DNA from: Rhizophagus sp. LPA8_4_AMF
Lineage: Eukaryota; Glomeromycota; Glomeromycetes; Glomerales; Glomeraceae
Reading direction: 5' to 3'
DNA length: 20,201 bases
Assembly: GCA_021464525.1 (NCBI GenBank)
Contig: JADRCO010001333.1
Location: 1 to 20,201, forward strand
Positions within the stretch are counted from its first letter, which is position 1. Each line of letters opens with the position of its first letter. The notes under the pieces are model-generated. The model worked only from the letters and a program-made list of their open reading frames with translations, was not told the DNA's origin and ran no database searches. Positions 17,629-20,201 of the stretch are shown in pieces. The position numbers and the translations under genes are program-made.

Positions 17629-17851
17629 ATGAGCGAATGTGAATCTTATTCGCGGATCTTCACTACTGGGTAAGCTAATACGATTTTTATTACACGTCCA
17701 TTAAATTATTTTATTATTTATAAATTATATTTTTAATAAATATCAATTAACCTCGAAAATTAGGCCACATTTATTTCAATACTTCAATGAAATAAATGTA
17801 GTAATACGTAATATTAAAACATATAACTTTATAACCGGCCCAATATTGTGA
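17629..17851 (+). CDS. Candidate two-exon micro-ORF
   Basis: Exon 1, 17629-17669, reads MSECESYSRIFTT from an ATG preceded by GTATAAAA. The intron, 17670-17763, is 94 nt with a GTAAGC donor, an AATTAAC branch-like site and an AAAATTAG acceptor. Exon 2, 17764-17851, continues in frame: GPHLFQYFNEINVV, then IRNIKTYNFITGPIL and TGA, for 42 residues. The second exon overlaps a perfect 12-bp-arm hairpin (17767-17799), so its coding status is uncertain. No similarity was recognised. Confidence 0.25.
17767..17799. repeat. Perfect hairpin, 12-bp arms
   Basis: ACATTTATTTCA and TGAAATAAATGT are perfect inverted arms around a 9-nt loop. It lies at the start of the second exon of the micro-ORF candidate and might instead be a transposon end or a structured RNA element. 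Confidence 0.65.
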
Positions 17852-17901
17852 GCACATCACATTTTATTTCGTCATATTCGCCTATCTTATTTTCGGTTTG
17901 T

Positions 17902-17932
17902 ATTTTCGGATACGTATACGTATTCCGAAAAT
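17902..17932. repeat. 31-bp near-perfect palindrome
   Basis: ATTTTCGGA and TCCGAAAAT are 9-bp arms flanking TACGTATACGTA, itself a perfect 12-bp palindrome, with one extra T. The symmetry would suit a binding site for a dimeric protein or a transposon remnant. Confidence 0.7.
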
Positions 17933-18990
17933 TTATTTCATTTATGTTTAAATAAGTATGCTATAAGTTTTTTTAGATATAAAATTCCTCAAATAAGTTC
18001 CCTTAACAATTATGTCTTATTACTATCTATGAAAAAATCGATTTTATTTAATTTTTCGACTCGTAACTTTTGACCTAGCAAATTTTTTTTTTTCGTCATA
18101 TATATTTATCGCTTTTATATTCAATTTATTTTTTTTTGTATTATCGCTTACAATTTTTTTAAATAAATTAATATTATATTATAATTTTATATATATAAAA
18201 AATGGGTATATATGTTGTGTCTCAAGTATCGCAAAATCCAAGTCTTCCATAGTAAAACATTTTTTTTTATTAATAAAAATTCACTTTTATTCTATAAGCA
18301 AACTTATTTATCATAATAAATTATATCATATTTTTGGATTTTTTGGGGTAAATAATTAATGCCCAATTTCCCAAATCGAATCTACACCTGACGTGCGTCA
18401 GTTATCAACTGACGTGCTAACATTGTACAGAATGTTGTACAACAGAAATGATGAACACAAAACGGCTTAACTTCTTATATTTAAGCCAACTTTCCTAATT
18501 TTTTTAACTTTAATTTGAGTAACTAACTTAATTATTGGTAACTTTTCGTAAAAGTAAATATTTGAACTAATAATATTGGCTGTTTGTTCATTTCACTCAT
18601 GATACTGTATTGTTTACCGATAACGCATAGCTCACTCATTCAGGCATGAAATATTATATTCATCAATAAAATTTGTATACTAGCATTGACTTTATTGCCC
18701 CTGATATGCTTATTTTCATTATAAATATTACACAATTCCTAATTAAAATTTGGTTAATTTTACTGTCATTGTTTAATAGAACTTTTTTTTAAAGGAAAAT
18801 ATAGTATATTCTAGAACAAACCCCTACTGTAATTTCTGGAATTTTTTTTTTTTTTTTTTTTGGTGTTTAAAGTAAATAAATTAATAATTTCGAAAAAAAA
18901 CAAGTGGGAATTGCATAAAATCTTCAGCGGTGATTATCGCTGATCCAATTTTTAAATTTTACCCTTAACTATGATATTTTATTACAGATT
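17933..18990. other. AT-rich spacer
   Basis: No gene was recognised. It has a 20-T run at 18842-18861 and a hairpin CGTCAGTT-atc-AACTGACG at 18396-18414, with TGACGTGC repeated on each side and TTGTAC/GTACAA arms just after (18423-18442). Confidence 0.45.
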
Positions 18991-18998
18991 AGAATAGA

Positions 18999-19377
18999 GT
19001 TTATATCCGTTATCCGTTAAAAAATGGATATCCGCGGATATTCAAATATCCGGATTGAACGGATAACAGGTACAGGGATATCCGGGTATTGTCCGTTAAG
19101 AATTAAGAGTATCCGGACCAATTTTATAATGCCGGCCAGAATTATGCTAAGAATATTTCCTTTTTTGAAAACTTATGTTACCTAACCTCTTAAAAAGGAA
19201 AAATATTTTTTGTGGAATGGTTATCGCTAAAAATGGAAATGATCATCTTACCTACGCGTAATTCTGGTCGGAATTATAAATTTTGCCTGAATTAGTCTGC
19301 AAAAATAATTGGAATTTAGGATATCCGGGTAATATCCGGATTATGTCCGGATAAATTAGCAATAAACGGATAACACC
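18999..19377. repeat. ATATCCGG motif cluster
   Basis: About ten copies of TATCCG or CGGATA in both orientations, in two groups (18999-19117 and 19318-19373). They include the perfect palindrome ATATCCGCGGATAT (19028-19041) and GGATATCCGGGTA(T/A) in both groups. Between the groups lie GGCCAGAATTA in both orientations and CCTTTTTT...AAAAAGGAAAAATATT pairing. It looks like the two ends of a degraded repeat about 380 bp long. Confidence 0.6.
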
Positions 19378-19450
19378 AAAATCGGAAATCTGGTCAAACT
19401 CTAGATCAGAAAAACCTGTTATTCAGATAGATTTTGAATTTTTGATTTTT

Positions 19451-19533
19451 CAGAATTAACAGTGACAATCACCACATATTTTAATTTTTATAATTTTACG
19501 TAACTTTGACCAGAATTAACGGCGACAATCACC
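19451..19533. repeat. CAGAATTAAC-GACAATCACC direct pair
   Basis: CAGAATTAAC(A/G)G(T/C)GACAATCACC occurs at 19451-19473 and 19511-19533, 60 bp apart. The second is preceded by GAC, giving the GACCAGAATTA motif seen elsewhere in the window. Confidence 0.75.
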
Positions 19534-19569
19534 GGTGGTGAACTTTAGCATTACTTCGTTGTATAAAAA

Positions 19570-19835
19570 ATGATGACTCAAAGTTATATATTACTTCCAT
19601 TGAAATTCAATTAAAGTTTATATTACTAATTAATTGTGGCAGAAGTGATTTTTGATACGATATTTAATGAATGTTATCAAAGTTAATCTTTTCGCGATAT
19701 AAAGTTTATATCCGGGATACAGTATAGTAACTTAATTAGGCTAAATTAAGTAAACAATTATTCGATGGGGAAGACACAAAAGAATGTGATGCCGATTTTG
19801 TCCAATTAAGAAATTTTCTTGTGGCCCGAGACTAG
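19570..19835 (+). pseudogene. Coding-like islands, possible small multi-exon gene
   Basis: Three pieces lie in order. An ATG at 19570, preceded by GTATAAAA, reads MMTQSYILLPLKFN. A second piece near 19636-19682 reads VAEVIFDTIFNECYQS. A third, 19740-19835, follows a CTTAATTAG acceptor and reads AKLSKQLFDGEDTKECDA, then DFVQLRNFLVARD and TAG. The third is the most convincing, being polar and acidic with normal residue balance. The junctions I can see do not keep the frame between all three, so this may be a broken gene. No domain was recognised. Confidence 0.3.
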
Positions 19836-20201
19836 AGCTTTGGACTCGAGCTCAAAGTCATAGTGCGGGCCAAAATTGTTTTAATATTGACCCGCATTAC
19901 CGATCACGTGCAACACATGACATTCTCGCTTAAATTATAATCTTAGAATAACCGACCAGCATAAAATAATTATTCGAGTCAACAAAATAAATGTTGCCCA
20001 ATTTTGATAGGCCAAGTATTCGTAAAATTATTAAATTTGGTCCGTCCATGCGGATATTTTTATTAAATTAAACAAAACTTGTTTAAAAGATGATTGGACA
20101 ATCCTAATTTTAAATTTATTAATTCCAGCCGAAATTAATTTGACCGGAATAAAGGTTTTAACTCTGGCCAAATTTTAATACCGGCCAGAATTGTTAACGC
20201 G
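19836..20201. other. AT-rich stretch with GGCCAGAATT motifs
   Basis: No gene. TGGCCAAATTTTAATACC and CCGGCCAGAATTG near 20166-20192, and AATTCCAGCC at 20121-20130, belong to the dispersed motif family. It may continue past the window edge. Confidence 0.45.

Noticed and set aside
1-20201. A defence, biosynthetic or phage-like gene cluster
   Set aside because: No recognisable enzymes, no clustered same-strand genes and no viral or prokaryotic features. The region is a eukaryotic gene-poor, transposon-rich stretch.

Overview
The window looks like nuclear DNA of a very AT-rich eukaryote (by eye roughly three quarters A+T or more). It is most like an arbuscular mycorrhizal fungus of the Rhizophagus/Glomeromycotina group. 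The main clues are: an intact single HMG-box gene of the MATA_HMG type, a family known to be strongly expanded in Rhizophagus; a BED zinc-finger piece of the hAT-transposon type common there; introns with GTAAGT, TACTAAC and AG signals; and dense small inverted-repeat transposons. There are no prokaryotic signals, rRNA, convincing tRNA or CRISPR array.

Layout. 0-1.4 kb: poly-A tract, then the HMG-box gene on the minus strand with its own TATA box. 1.4-3.9 kb: mostly non-coding, with a few weak coding-like islands. 3.9-5.35 kb: a 243-bp tandem duplication leading into a hAT-like remnant. The remnant holds a frameshifted BED zinc-finger ORF, a nested small inverted-repeat element and GCGAAAC-rich ends. 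5.35-7.13 kb: plus-strand coding-like material, made of two membrane ORFs in the same frame and a set of exon-like islands, one with a near-consensus intron. It is probably a decayed or unresolved multi-exon gene. 7.45-7.97 kb: a Tc1/mariner-type MITE with TA duplications and three arms. 8.6-9.2 kb: a possible spliced gene or pseudogene on the minus strand. 9.4-12.6 kb: islands, a GGCGAAA repeat cluster and a long-armed inverted repeat at 11.44-11.69 kb.

12.6-13.6 kb: an N/Q-rich prion-like protein gene with a TATA box, followed by an AT-rich minisatellite. 13.84-14.97 kb: a block with GC-rich palindromic repeats at both ends, containing a TGTTACGCG tandem array. 15.06-15.75 kb: a 677-bp hAT-type MITE with 8-bp target duplications that has split a coding-like exon. 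16.2-17.9 kb: small ORFs, including a candidate two-exon micro-gene, and palindromes. 18.9-20.2 kb: clusters of ATATCCGG and GRCCAGAATTA motifs, plus coding-like islands near 19.6-19.8 kb.

No operon or pathway links the genes. The two best genes (HMG-box and N/Q-rich) stand alone, each with a TATA box about 60-80 bp before the ATG. Most of the rest is transposon debris and decayed exons. I saw no clear undescribed system. The points most worth checking are the MITE-split exon, the slippage-prone BED ORF, the three-armed MITE and the TGTTACGCG array.
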